Origin: Phymatolithon calcareum
Taxonomy: Eukaryota > Rhodophyta > Florideophyceae > Hapalidiales
NCBI GenBank assembly: GCA_977006965.1
Contig: OZ345375.1
Location: 1,550,001 to 1,614,000, forward strand
Reading direction: 5' to 3'
Length of the DNA: 64,000 nucleotides
In this document: positions 22,564-33,326 of the stretch, one piece after another
How the letters are laid out: each line of letters opens with the position of its first letter
Position numbering within the stretch: position 1 is the first letter of the stretch
Translations under genes and position numbers: made by a program
The notes under the pieces: model-generated
Database searches by the model: none
The model's input: only the letters and a program-made list of their open reading frames with translations
What the model was told of the DNA's origin: nothing

Positions 22564-22806
22564 ATTTAGAGTTTGACAACGGATTTGCGATGGCGCTGAG
22601 AATATTGCAATAGACATGACGTTGACCCCTGTGGCATTGAAGACAGAGATTCAAAAGGGAAGGGCTTTGGGGCATAACTGTGATGAATGACTGTGCTTGC
22701 GACAAGAAACAACTTGGGATTTATTTAAATCTGATGACAGAAGCCAACTTGGAGGTTTGTGGGGCTTCTGCTTGTGTCGTGATGGTGACAAGATCTAGAG
22801 GAGATC

Positions 22807-24201
22807 TCATTGCGCTGACGCAGCTCCCTCACTCTCACTGTCCGAGTCATATAATCCAAGTTGCTCGCCAAGTTTTCGTAGATTTTCGGCAATGTGCTGT
22901 GAGTCCATATTTGCATACACATCCCGAAATATTTCCTTCAGACGAATAGCGTGACTCGACTTGATCGGCTTTCTGCTCCTCTGTTGTCGAACTGTTGCTT
23001 CAGAAACGCGAACAACGATATAATTGACTTCCGTGAGTGGAAAAAACTCCCTGTATCTTATCTGATTCCTAGAGGATGTCTGTGATTCTCCATCTCGTCG
23101 CTTGAGCATAAGTTCAACATTTTTGGGTGTTTGCACCGATGCATAAATCTTTCCCTCCAGTGGTTCGCTCAGAAAGAAGTAGTAACCGTATCTCAGATAC
23201 TCTCCAGTTCGTGCTGTGTTGCTTTCGACTCGTTTACGATCAGCGAGAAGAAAGTCCATGTCAGTTATCATCACCTTGTCCGGACGTGCGAATGCTTCTA
23301 AAGCCTGTTTTCCAACTGCGCCTGCAATGCTCATTGCTGGCGAAAGAAGTCCTAGATATGGTACTGCCGGTAGTCCAGATAAATGTGCCCCCAAGCTGTC
23401 GATGGCGGCAACAGTTTGCTTGACGGACTCACTTGGAGTGTCCAATTCAAGAATTCGGAACTGCACATTTACGCTCTTCTGAAACTTTGAGCTGCGCATC
23501 TCGGCTTCTGCTTGTTCCTCAGGTTTCTCTTCTTCTTCATTTACAGTGCTCTGTACAACGGTCTTTCCCCATACCCTACTTTTTGACTTTGACGTTGTCC
23601 TATCGTTTTTTCCTAACGACCCAGCCACAAATGATGTAGTTGCGGGTATAGGTATGTACTGGTTTGGTCGCTCTGAAGTATTGTAACCGTCTCGTCGGTG
23701 GTCAAAATGAATGTACGGCAGGCTCTGATTATTTTCTCCCGTAGCCGATGGATCAGTTTCCACCGAGTACATCAGTAGCTCGTTACTGCAAGATCTCAAA
23801 GGTATGCACTTATCGAAAGGCCGAACGAACATCCCGCAGACGCGAATTTCAAATGGATCATCTCTGTACACAAGTGTACAGAGGTCGTCGGATGCTGGGC
23901 GTGTGGTGACAAATTCAGTCTCCACGAAAGGTTCTCCATCCGCGTTGTCTGGGGCGTATAGAACTTTGGTTCTCGCACCCAATTTCCCTTCACGTTCTTC
24001 GACCGGCACAAACTGATTTGGGGAAAAACATCTCATTATTCTTGTCCGTACAGTCTGACGAAACGGACCTGAATTGCAACCTTCAAGAACATTCTTTCGA
24101 ACCCGAGCGCGAAGCCCAGAATCCCATTCATTGCTTCTGGAGCCATACCCTGTCCCGGTTCGCGATGCCGTCTCATATTTTTGTCGTGGAGAGCTAAACA
24201 T
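22807..24201 (-). CDS. Unrecognised protein, family member 1 (paired with 27443-29206)
   Basis: 464 residues, no introns. Start chosen at the first ATG of the frame. I do not recognise the family. It aligns along most of its length with the 587-residue product at 27443-29206. Shared blocks include VLYA near residue 80, PFEIRVCGMFVRPFDKCI, ELLMYSVETDPSATGE, LPYIHFDHRRDG, NVQFRILELD (about 242), PDKVMITDMDFLLADRKRV, GEYLRYGYYFFLSEP, SVQTPKNVELML and VVRVSEATV. There is no signal peptide or convincing membrane span, though an Ala/Gly-rich stretch (LLSPAMSIAGAVGKQALEAF) is mildly hydrophobic. The C-terminus is acidic (YDSDSESEG). Strong conservation between diverged copies argues that both are real genes under constraint. 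Confidence 0.75.
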   Translation of the reverse strand: MFSSPRQKYETASRTGTGYGSRSNEWDSGLRARVRKNVLEGCNSGPFRQTVRTRIMRCFSPNQFVPVEEREGKLGARTKVLYAPDNADGEPFVETEFVTTRPASDDLCTLVYRDDPFEIRVCGMFVRPFDKCIPLRSCSNELLMYSVETDPSATGENNQSLPYIHFDHRRDGYNTSERPNQYIPIPATTSFVAGSLGKNDRTTSKSKSRVWGKTVVQSTVNEEEEKPEEQAEAEMRSSKFQKSVNVQFRILELDTPSESVKQTVAAIDSLGAHLSGLPAVPYLGLLSPAMSIAGAVGKQALEAFARPDKVMITDMDFLLADRKRVESNTARTGEYLRYGYYFFLSEPLEGKIYASVQTPKNVELMLKRRDGESQTSSRNQIRYREFFPLTEVNYIVVRVSEATVRQQRSRKPIKSSHAIRLKEIFRDVYANMDSQHIAENLRKLGEQLGLYDSDSESEGAASAQ

Positions 24202-24209
24202 CGTAGTTA

Positions 24210-26600
24210 GAGATTAGGCATGCCTTAGAGTCGTTTACGAATGGGGGGGTTAATAAGCACTGTCAAGGCGGTCTGCCTGAACCTATTCAGGATTGAGAGC
24301 ACAATCGTTTAAATGGGCCACATTTCTTACTGTTCAGTTGTGTGCCTGCCCAAATAAGAGGTGCTAAAATCAAGATATAGGAGATTTCCACATCACTTCC
24401 AAGCAATAAGTTCAGAATCCCGCCAAAAACGGAAACTCATTGCATTCATGCAAAGAGGTGACGAGTACAATAAGTATACTCGTCACCTCTTTTATTGTAC
24501 TCGGCCCAAAGAAGGTCAAAGTCAATTAGACTGACCCATGTTCAGGACTTAGGTCAGAAACTCTTATTTTCGACATGCAATGTCCCGGTTGAAATTAAAT
24601 TTCGTTTAAGTCGGGCAGTAGTACAGTGAAGATTAGAATCGTTTTTTCAAAACATAACGGCGGCGGGCGTACTCCCTACGTGCTTCCTCGATATGTTAAA
24701 TGTTGCAGACCATAATGAACCAGCAGGGACGTAATTGACTCACTAAAACCAGTGGCTATGACTGCCGGACTGACTGACCCCTACGAGAGATTTGCAGCAC
24801 ACCAGTGGTACGTCAACGGAGCCGAGACCAATATTTCTCAAGCACGAATTGAAACACCGCACGGCGATAGCCGCTGATCCTAGCCTGGCACCCGGGAAGC
24901 GGCGTTAACCCAAAGCGCTTAGCAGGAGGAGGACAAGGTCAGGTTTGATACGGGCTGCCGAGTGGTATGCGGCACGTACGAGAGAGCTTGGTCTGAGACG
25001 CACGCCTCTATTAGATTCGTAGTTTTTTGGACGGGTTTTGGGAGTTGACTGTCTTCAAAACAGTCGAACCACATGTCGAGTAGTCAGTCAAATTCAGTCA
25101 TCCAGAAACAACGCGTCAAAACGACGAACCATGACGTGCCGACCAGTTGGTATTCCAGTACTTTCTTGCGATCAGCAGGGTGTGCTTGCATACCTGGTTA
25201 GTATACTTGCTCAGGTTCGCGGTGGCGCGAGGCAGCTTGTGGCGTACCGTAAGGTCAAAATGTCTCGCGCCGTGCACCTCATTCGTGAACATTGTGAGAC
25301 ATTATGAGGCGAAATGTCCCATTCTACGATGGCCCCAGCACCAGAAATTGGCCCTGAAAATAATTTGGATGACAATGAGATAGAGTATCCCACGCACTGC
25401 CCACTCATCCTAGTGCTGCCTAATGAGAAAGAGAACGAGATGAATATCTCATCATGCATGCGAAGACAGTCGCCTGAAAAGCCGCCGATAATATCGAAGG
25501 ACGTTTCAGGGTATTGTGGACGCGTGCAATTGAAGACGCAGCGACGTGGCGGCCTCAAAACGATGACGATTCTAGGCGCAATGGGGGGATGCACGAGCCC
25601 TGTCGAGTTTTGATTTTTTATATCTCAACAATATTCCATGTGATCAAATGAGCCCTAGGTTTCCTCGATTGTTCGAATATGAGAAAGAAATGTACTCTTT
25701 CTCATGTACGGTAGTGTTGTCAGAGAAGCGGTGGAGCTGGACGAGTCTGTCGCCGCCAAGGGAGATGACCTCAAGAACGACTTCCTTCTATTTCATTGAT
25801 ACATGCGCAAGGCTTTAGAGACTTGAGCACGGAAACATTCAAATACTGCCCCGACATTTTGGAGGCAGGCAAACCTGAAAGACGAATTTGATACGTCCTG
25901 TGGCATTCAATGTGGTGGCTTGTGCATCACTGTCTGGACAGGCTTCTTCTGATTCTGTTAAGCGCATGCATTGTGGTCAGGATCTTCTGGACAGGGAAGC
26001 AGAGTCAGTTTCTACTCACAAGTACCCGCGAGATGACCGATTAAACGAGAGTCCGTGAAAACTCAGGCTCTTCAAGCTCTCATGGAACTTCCCCTATTAT
26101 GGAACGTACGAACCTCCTCACCCGCTTTGTTTCCCGTGCTCTTCAGCTCACTGCTGTCGCCATAAATAGAAGTCAATTGGATACCATTAACTCAAGTTGG
26201 CAAAGTGCATTTAGTGAGGGCCTTGGGCGGCCAAATTTGTTCTAAAAAGTCGGGCCTTTCTCTCACTAGTTATTTGAATAATGGACGCCCCGCTCATTCT
26301 CATCGGCTGCGTGCTCGAACGAAAATGTCCATACTCTGACAAAAAATCCGAAACTCACACACGAGCCAAATATTTATCTCCCGTTGTCCACGCCTCCTCT
26401 TTCCGCGAAACGTGATCAATTAAGTTGTGGTGCAGGCACGTTTTTGCTAAATACTTTAGTTGGCAAGTGAGATCCACGTTCCGAGTTGTCAATGGCGATT
26501 AGTATCACCTCGTCACAATATGAGCGAGATATTCAAAGTTTTAGTTAGTTGCCTCTTTCACCCACGCTTGTGAGCCCTAAAAAATTAGGTAAATCATAAC
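24210..26600. other. Intergenic; hairpin at 24452, no gene called
   Basis: Open frames at 25211-25594 (-) and 25314-25613 (+) overlap each other and show no known domain; I call neither. An inverted repeat lies at 24452-24492. Confidence 0.45.
24452..24492. repeat. Inverted repeat with 16-bp arms
   Basis: AAAGAGGTGACGAGTA (24452-24467) and its exact complement (24477-24492). An overlapping alternative pairing, GAGTACAATAA with TTATTGTACTC, is also possible, so the site could switch between two hairpins. Confidence 0.8.
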
Positions 26601-26608
26601 TATAACCA

Positions 26609-27095
26609 TACTGTACACTGTAGTTGGTCGCCTTCTTCCACCGAACGCTAACTCATTACTGTGTATTGCATGCACATGCACGCTCCTACAGTATTTCTAG
26701 ATTTTGGTCGTCAACGCATACAGGTGTACTGTACTCGAGGTTGCATGCAGCCTACAGTATCTATTTATATGACAGCACTCTCTCAACTCTTTTTTATCCA
26801 GTGAACTTTTACCCGATTGGTCCAACCCGATGTACAGATGTAGCGTACGTACAGCCATCACATGATGTGTACAGTATCAGCCAGTCACTTTCGATTAGCA
26901 CAAGTCAAAGAATCTTGACTGTCATCCCGTCAATAATGCCGCGAAACTCCTTATTTTTATCAACAAACACGATTCGAATCCCATGTGAATCTCATTGAGA
27001 TTGCAAAATGAGACTGCGGGGAATGCCCCGGTGTTCCTGTTTCATATAGTGTGTGGCCCGATTGTCCCAGTTTCTCATCGATCGTACATACAGTA
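26609..27095. promoter_or_regulatory. Cluster of TACAGTA/TACTGTA motifs
   Basis: Six copies in under 500 bp: 26609-26615, 26687-26693, 26727-26733, 26753-26759, 26870-26876 and 27089-27095. Both orientations occur. A random sequence of this length would contain far fewer than one. It lies upstream of the gene at 27443, so a transcription-factor binding array is possible. The motif also recurs in the non-coding tract at 41713-41750, so a repeat origin is an alternative. Confidence 0.4.
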
Positions 27096-27442
27096 CACGT
27101 GGTGGATGCCGACCGATATAACCTGAATGCGAAAAACCCACTCAGTCGCACCTGAAACACCAGTAATGTACCTTCATTCGCCCTCGCACAGTATTCCTTG
27201 CCGACTTATGGAGCGAATCAGATCGTGTTCAATTTCTTTCTGTCGCTGTACGAATCTCTTCGGTTAGGGACTCTCCAGTCGATTCCAGACCAGCATCCAC
27301 AGCATCTGAGAGCCCCGCCGCTGGCTGCTGACGCGCGAATTATCGCGGAGTGTTGTTTCCACCGCACGAGCATCAACGCTGACACGCAACTTGTCACAGA
27401 GCGCTATTTCCACCTCGCCTGCATAAACTTATTTTCCACTAA

Positions 27443-29206
27443 ATGGCAAAACCCGAAACATCCCGTCGCCGTCGGTCCAGTCCCAAAGCCTCCACATTGG
27501 CGAATGCATCTGCAATTTTCAAGTCAAATCGCCGCGAACGGAAGAAGTCCTCCTCCAAGTCAGCAGCGCGTGAAATACCCCGCAATAACTCAGCTATATC
27601 CGCGGCACTAAAGAAGGAAACATTCCCAGTTCGCTTCTTATCCTTCGCACACCAACTCTTGCTACAAAAGCTTCGCCCAAATCGCGCATCCACCCCCGAG
27701 TCGCAGAGCTCCAAGTCGCGTCGCCGTTCACGTCGTCGTCAGGGCAGCCCGAAACTAATGGCTGCGCGAATGCCTCAAGGGGGTCGTAACACTTCCACGA
27801 CTACATCCGATTCTCGGCGCAGGAATGCAAACGGTTCATTGCACGCCCATGTCCCAGTAGGTGTGCTTGAGGGCGGAAAGCATGGCCCTTTCCGTCCACC
27901 GTTTTTTAAACGCGTTGCCCAAAGATTCCGACCAAAAACCTCTGTCTCAATTGAAGCGCTCGAAGCCTCCGGTCTCAGCACTTCCGTGCTGTACGCTTCC
28001 GAGGATATTCCGTCCGACTCACGATACCCGTTCGCGAAAACGGATCTCATCAGCGGTCGTCCGCATCGCGATGAGAAGAGCCTCGTGTATCAGGACAGTC
28101 CGTTTGAGATTCGCATTGCCGGTATGCTCGTCCGTAAATTCGACAAGGGAATAGGCCCTTCCGGTGATAATGAACTGCTCATGTACTCCATACAAACGGA
28201 CCCGTCCACTTCTGGTGAGACGAATGAGAGTTTGCCTTTCATTCATTTCGATCACTATCGTGACGGCTCCAAGTTTTCCGAAACACCGAATACATATGTC
28301 CCCATTCCGGCGAGCAAATCATTCGTAACGGGCTCGTTTGGAACGAAAAGAGGTTGCATGAGGAGATGCAGACAAGGCGGAAGCGCGAAGGAGGCTAAAG
28401 CAGTTTCGCATGACGGTTCGGCGCGGAGGAGTTGTCGGGAGGTGAAGAGTGACAAATCGGGGAAGCATTCAAAAGACCGCAAGATGGCAACCAAGATGAA
28501 GGATACATCCGCTGTCGACCAGAAGTCATTAATGAGGCAAACTTCCGCCTTCGCTTTGTCAAACCCCGAAACCAAAAAGAGCATAAACGTGCAATTCAAA
28601 ATCATCGAACTTGACCAACCGAACGAAACAACCAAGCAGGCCATCAATGGCATAGATCAACTTTCCGGTTTTGTTTCAGGCTACGCCTCAGCGGCCCCAT
28701 TTCTGGGCGTTCTCTCCCCGGCACTCACACTGGCTGGTGCCGTCAGCAAGCGCGCCCTCGACAGTTACGCTAAACCCGACAAGGTTCTCTCAATTGATAT
28801 GGATTTCCTCCTCGCAGACCGCGACCGTGTACGCAGCGGTCAAGCACCGCCGGGTGAATACTTGCGGTACGGATACTACTTCTTCCTGGCAGAACCGGTA
28901 GAGGGAAAATTGTATGCCAGTGTGCAGACGCCGAAGAATGTGCAACTCATGCTGCATCGCAGAAAGGGCGATACGCGCGTCAAACGACAGTTTTTCCCGT
29001 TGACGGAGATTAGTTACCTTGTTGTGCGCGTCAGTGAACCGACTTTCACGGGCAATCCGAATCGGAGACCTATTCATATGCGACATGCAAATCAGCTTGA
29101 GGAGATTTTCAAGACGGCGAAGACGAAGGAAGATCCGAAAAAAGTTAAAGATGCTATCAATAGGCTTGGTAAGGAGCTTGGCTTTGATTCAAAATCGCCA
29201 AAGTAA
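27443..29206 (+). CDS. Unrecognised protein, family member 2 (paired with 22807-24201)
   Basis: 587 residues, no introns, ATG in context CACTAAATGGCA. The first 130 residues are very basic and Ser-rich (runs such as SRRRRSSPK and KSRRRSRRRQ), resembling a nuclear or plastid targeting or nucleic-acid binding tail; the 464-residue paralog lacks most of it. The rest is the shared family core: VLYASEDIP, PFEIRIAGMLVRKFDKGI, ELLMYSIQTDPSTSGE, LPFIHFDHYRDG, NVQFKIIELD (about residue 381), PDKVLSIDMDFLLADRDRV, GEYLRYGYYFFLAEP, SVQTPKNVQLML, FFPLTEISYLVVRVSEPTF. A Lys/Arg-rich, low-complexity spacer (about 300-370) separates the two conserved halves. Function unknown. The GC-rich coding bias differs from the surrounding spacer and supports a real host gene. 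Confidence 0.8.
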   Translation: MAKPETSRRRRSSPKASTLANASAIFKSNRRERKKSSSKSAAREIPRNNSAISAALKKETFPVRFLSFAHQLLLQKLRPNRASTPESQSSKSRRRSRRRQGSPKLMAARMPQGGRNTSTTTSDSRRRNANGSLHAHVPVGVLEGGKHGPFRPPFFKRVAQRFRPKTSVSIEALEASGLSTSVLYASEDIPSDSRYPFAKTDLISGRPHRDEKSLVYQDSPFEIRIAGMLVRKFDKGIGPSGDNELLMYSIQTDPSTSGETNESLPFIHFDHYRDGSKFSETPNTYVPIPASKSFVTGSFGTKRGCMRRCRQGGSAKEAKAVSHDGSARRSCREVKSDKSGKHSKDRKMATKMKDTSAVDQKSLMRQTSAFALSNPETKKSINVQFKIIELDQPNETTKQAINGIDQLSGFVSGYASAAPFLGVLSPALTLAGAVSKRALDSYAKPDKVLSIDMDFLLADRDRVRSGQAPPGEYLRYGYYFFLAEPVEGKLYASVQTPKNVQLMLHRRKGDTRVKRQFFPLTEISYLVVRVSEPTFTGNPNRRPIHMRHANQLEEIFKTAKTKEDPKKVKDAINRLGKELGFDSKSPK

Positions 29207-29209
29207 ATA

Positions 29210-29900
29210 TTCCCCGTAATGTGTTTGTTCGCTTTATGCGATTCCTAATGAGATTGGACCGCTCACGAGAATTATCCATATCTACGGCACTACTTTTAGA
29301 CTTGAATTGTTAACGTTGCGAATAAATATAGAGTGGTTCGCCTGCAGGGATATTAGGTTGGTTGAATGATGTATTGCTAATGTTGCGCAGCTCTTTGACC
29401 TTACACACAGTACGAAAATAATGTGTCAGCGTCATTCGATGAAAAAGTTTAAATTTGTAGAATTCGCTAGCAGCGAAGTCGATTCATGGAGATCCTCTTC
29501 TTGACCTTCCCTCATCCTCATGCTTAAATGCCCATAGGAAAAAACGATTAGCTAAAACCCTGATCAGGCTGATGACAAGTATTCGTTAATAAGGTGAAAT
29601 GAGAGCGTCCATTTAGAGGTACTGTACCGAAGCTCCACCAACTCAAAGATTATCAGACTGTTTCATTTGTGATTGTGTCTTCAATTTTTCTGAGTGAATT
29701 ACTTTCACAGCACAGGCTTTCAATTAACAAAAAAATCTGTTCCACAACAATGTCCTCCTAGTAGGGGTACGCTCCCGAAAGCAAAGCGATGTCGTGTGTG
29801 AAGCTAATACGTTTACACATAAATGTCGGATGCCGCACTGTGCTTAAGCTGTTTGCAAAAATCTCATGGCTTCTAAATATCAACATCATATACATTCTTC
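29210..29900. other. Short intergenic spacer between convergent genes
   Basis: AT-rich; 3' ends of the 27443 gene (+) and PH-domain gene (-) face each other. No repeat or gene seen. Confidence 0.5.
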
Positions 29901-29905
29901 ACCCG

Positions 29906-32017
29906 CTAAGAGCTCGAAAACACTGACCGCGGTGCTGTCGGCAACCGACTTCCGGCCCCGCGGTTCCCTTCCGCCCTAGCAGCCTCGCGCAACTCACGCA
30001 CCCAGCTTCGTCGCAACTCATCTGAATCCGCCGCAAAATAATACTCCTTTGCTGCCGTCCTCAGCACAAATGAATACCGTTCAACTCCGCCGACTTCGAC
30101 AGGTCCACGCAGACCGCGACACAATCCATCCCTCAGCACGATGATTTGAGAGCGTGCAGAATTCACACCGCCCGATGCATCGTACGAGAAGAGGCAGAGC
30201 ACACGCCCGAAAAATTGGTGTGACACCATACTGGCATACCGTTTGCGCCACCGTTTCCAGAGCACGCCTTTGCGCACCCACATGTCACCTTCCATCTCTT
30301 CTACAACACGTCCACCGCTCCCAGATGTATCGATTGTTGACGGATGCCCGCCACCGCCGGCAAGGGATGACAAAGTTTGGGTGTGGTCGGGTGGAGGAAG
30401 TCCGAGACCAGATAACCTTTTCCGGGGCGAATGAGTTACAGCAGACTTGGATCTCGGTTCAACAATATGTGCTGGTGGAGCATTCTTCGACTCCCCAAGA
30501 CCAAACCGACGTGCAACCTTGAGTGAATATCGCTGCATATCTCTTGTTGCAGCGTACGATTGCGGACGTTTGAGAAGCTCCTCAGGACCGTCAATGAAAA
30601 GCCTTGACCCTGGAGCACCATGTTTACGGACCCCAGCAGGAGACGGAGATGACTCAAGCGAACCTGCCGTTGATGCGGACGTCGGGGATGTTGTATCACC
30701 TTTGATCACACTACGTGGAGGTGTGGTCATTGCCGCGACATTCGGGTTGGCATTCTCATCAAGCGCCACGGAAAGGGCAGGAGTATCGTACAAGCTGCCC
30801 ATGGTGCGTGTCCGACCAAGTCGGGCGTGCGATTTTCGACGGGCAGTACGACTGAGAGGCTTTTTCTCAAGAGCATCTAGTCTGCTTTTCATTTGCTCCA
30901 GATGGCTCACGTAGCTTGGAGCGAGTGATGCCGGCTTTCCAGCAACGCGTGTGACGGCAAGTCCTGACATTTTCCGCAAATTTTGCGAGCTTCCTGATGA
31001 CGGAGCATGACTTCTAGGAGGACGAGTGCTACTATTTCCTCCCGGCAATTGGCTCAAGGATGCCGGTCCCTTGGAGTCCGGACTGACGCTTGACATGGAG
31101 AAATTACTGCCACTAGCAATGTTGCCCACATCAGCGGCATGCGGTGTGACACCTGATGTCGCAAGAGGAACACCGGCTGTTTTCGCCCTCTGAAGTCTCA
31201 TCAACTCAAGTTTAAGTGCGTGAATATCGCTCTGCATGAGCTGAAGCGTCTCATCCGAATTAAGATTTGGCAAAACTGGAATGCCCGGTGGTGGCAAAGT
31301 GCGACTATCCACGCCATGCGGAAGAGGATGTCCGACTTCAAAGCTCTTTTCTCGGGGGTCCAATCTTCGTCGACGCGAAGCCTCCTCCTCTCGAACGGCC
31401 GACTCAAGGCGTTCAATTCCATGTGCAAGCTCTAGCGTATTAGCGCCAGCCACGGCGCCAAGAGCTGGATCGCGACGTTCGAGTCCCTCGACAAAGTCTT
31501 TTCCCTCGCCGGCAAGAAGGGTGCGAATATCGGCCATGCGACGACGAAAGTCGTCGGCGGAACCGGGTGGTGCATTACCGGCATCAATTTCCTCTTTCAG
31601 CGCTCGTGCGGCAACGATCTCACCGTGAAATCGCGCAAGAAATCGATCGAGACGGGCGTCGAAACTGCCACCGGCGCGCTCCAGCTCCGCGGCCCATTCG
31701 TCGGGGAGGCGGCCGGCGGAACGGCCTGTTTCAGACGTCATTACGGATCGCAATTCGCAGCGCGCAACGAAGCGGGATGCGGGGGCAATGGAGCGGGCGG
31801 AAGGCAGGCGCAAAGGTGCGGAAAGTATAACCTGAGCACGTGGCTGGGCGGCACGAATTGTGGTTAAGAGTGAGGGGCGCGGGAGAGGTAAGTTTGAACT
31901 TTTGAAATACCCCACTGAGCTGCTGCCCACGACGGGTCCAACAGTGCCATGGATCACTATGATGCATTTTTTGAAATTTAATGGATCGGTTTCATAAAAC
32001 AGGGTCAAATGATACAT
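29906..32017 (-). CDS. PH-domain protein with coiled-coil and disordered linker
   Basis: The longest frame gives 703 residues. An internal start at 31741 (MTSETGRSAG, 611 residues) is likelier, because the first 92 residues lack any domain character and the body begins there. From the N-terminus: a helical, charged region (WAAELERAGGSFDARLDRFL onward) with coiled-coil tendency; a long Ser/Pro/Thr-rich disordered section; and a C-terminal pleckstrin-homology domain (about 575-680 of the 703). The PH call rests on GDMWVRKGVLWKRWRKRY as the first strands and the closing helix with an invariant-type Trp (SDELRRSWVRELREA). PH domains bind phosphoinositides or partner proteins at membranes. No kinase, GAP or GEF domain is attached, so it may be an adaptor. 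Confidence 0.75.
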   Translation of the reverse strand: MYHLTLFYETDPLNFKKCIIVIHGTVGPVVGSSSVGYFKSSNLPLPRPSLLTTIRAAQPRAQVILSAPLRLPSARSIAPASRFVARCELRSVMTSETGRSAGRLPDEWAAELERAGGSFDARLDRFLARFHGEIVAARALKEEIDAGNAPPGSADDFRRRMADIRTLLAGEGKDFVEGLERRDPALGAVAGANTLELAHGIERLESAVREEEASRRRRLDPREKSFEVGHPLPHGVDSRTLPPPGIPVLPNLNSDETLQLMQSDIHALKLELMRLQRAKTAGVPLATSGVTPHAADVGNIASGSNFSMSSVSPDSKGPASLSQLPGGNSSTRPPRSHAPSSGSSQNLRKMSGLAVTRVAGKPASLAPSYVSHLEQMKSRLDALEKKPLSRTARRKSHARLGRTRTMGSLYDTPALSVALDENANPNVAAMTTPPRSVIKGDTTSPTSASTAGSLESSPSPAGVRKHGAPGSRLFIDGPEELLKRPQSYAATRDMQRYSLKVARRFGLGESKNAPPAHIVEPRSKSAVTHSPRKRLSGLGLPPPDHTQTLSSLAGGGGHPSTIDTSGSGGRVVEEMEGDMWVRKGVLWKRWRKRYASMVSHQFFGRVLCLFSYDASGGVNSARSQIIVLRDGLCRGLRGPVEVGGVERYSFVLRTAAKEYYFAADSDELRRSWVRELREAARAEGNRGAGSRLPTAPRSVFSSS

Positions 32018-32019
32018 TA

Positions 32020-32610
32020 ACCGGTTTCAGTTTGCATAACGGTCGTTCCACTAGGTGGCACCGGGAGAAAAGACATGGAAACAACTCGTTTCAAGGGCTC
32101 ATATCATATTTGTACTGCGTCCAATCCTCCCCTTGTGCACTTACACAAGTGCATGCACCCACCGTGTGCCAGTGCCCGATGCTCGAATTTCAAACCGACC
32201 AATTGCTGTGCAGGAGCGATTGAACTTTTACTCAAGCACCAGTCCATTGACGGAACGGTTGAGTAGAACCCTAACTACATAACCGATGCTGCCCTACATA
32301 ACGCTCACTACGTCAATGAATTGCGCGTTATTGCTTCAGGAAGTACGGTTATCTCTTTGGTCCGAGGCGCACCTGGAAGGAGGGATCCTTACCAAAGCAG
32401 CTTGGAGAGGTTGACCGATCTTGAGTGTGCAGAAGAGCGCAGGAGGAGAACATCCCCGTTAAAATAGCTCCGGTAACTACCTTGCGATCCATTGATCTTC
32501 AAAGGCTTGCCGATTCATAGGCGTCATGCTGAGACAGCCTGGATACTCTTCCCTTTCTCAGAGAAAGCTGTGCAATTGACTGAAATGTTTGTTCTGCTGC
32601 GAATTCGCTA
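32020..32610. other. Intergenic, nothing recognised
   Basis: Likely contains the promoter of the PH-domain gene (-). No clear TATA or repeat element. Confidence 0.45.
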
Positions 32611-32615
32611 GAAAA

Positions 32616-33167
32616 TCAATAGATAGGACCAATCGGCTTTATCGTAGTGGACTTCATACACCTATCCCTTTCACCTCTCACGAACAAAGAACATGTTGCC
32701 CGTAGCACGCACACCCAAATTGCGCACGTGTTCTGTCCTGCTTCCAATGAGACCTGTGCAACTATTTTCGCATCCGATGCGGCGGTAGACGCGACAGGGA
32801 GAGCGCTGACCTGACTATAGACGGCGGTGCGTCCAGAGCGTTTGTGCAATTTTTCACGCAATGTGCGGCGCATAAATCCGAGCAGCAAAATGCCGAAGAG
32901 TGATGTTGTAAGGTATGTGAGAAAGTAAGGCTGGTGGAAGTGAGATTCCACAAAAATATGTTTGATGTGCGCCGACGAGCCGGCTAGCTCACTTCCTTTT
33001 GAGGACTCCAAGGTTATGCCCCGAAGGCTGCTTCGATTACTCTCTCTAATATCATGGACCTGGGCCAAGGCACCGTATTCCGCTTCCTGGCGCGGAACAC
33101 CATCCGAACGGTTGAGAATCTCACTGCTCAGCTGCCGAAAGTGCTTTACGAATCCCTGTTTTGACAT
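32616..33167 (-). pseudogene. N-terminal fragment of a DMT/SLC35F-like transporter
   Basis: 183 codons. After about 70 hydrophilic residues comes QPYFLTYLTTSLF (residues 79-91) and a hydrophobic run ending LLLGFMRR. The match is to the first membrane helix of SLC35F5-type drug/metabolite transporters, where a P-F/Y-x-x-T-Y-L-x-T-S-L-F motif is conserved. A full member has about ten helices. Here the frame loses membrane character after the first and ends, and I see no continuation downstream. It is either a truncated gene or a first exon whose partner exons I failed to find; given the intron-poor surroundings I favour truncation. Confidence 0.5.
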
Positions 33168-33326
33168 TTTTCCACTCTTAGCGCAGTACTAAGCTTCGTC
33201 TTGGGCTCAACTCACAGGCGCTCTTAGCTCTGCGGGATCTGGTTTTCTTTCCCTCATCACCATTTCGCCTCCTTTTGCACAGATGGGTCGATTGCATTTG
33301 CTTCATACGATCTCCATGCCGTTATG

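Noticed and set aside
25211-25613. Overlapping opposite-strand frames of 127 and 99 codons
   Set aside because: Neither has a recognisable domain, and each could be the shadow of the other; evidence is too weak to call a gene.
30447-30914. 155-codon plus-strand frame within the PH gene
   Set aside because: Antisense to the disordered Ser-rich segment; no recognisable content.
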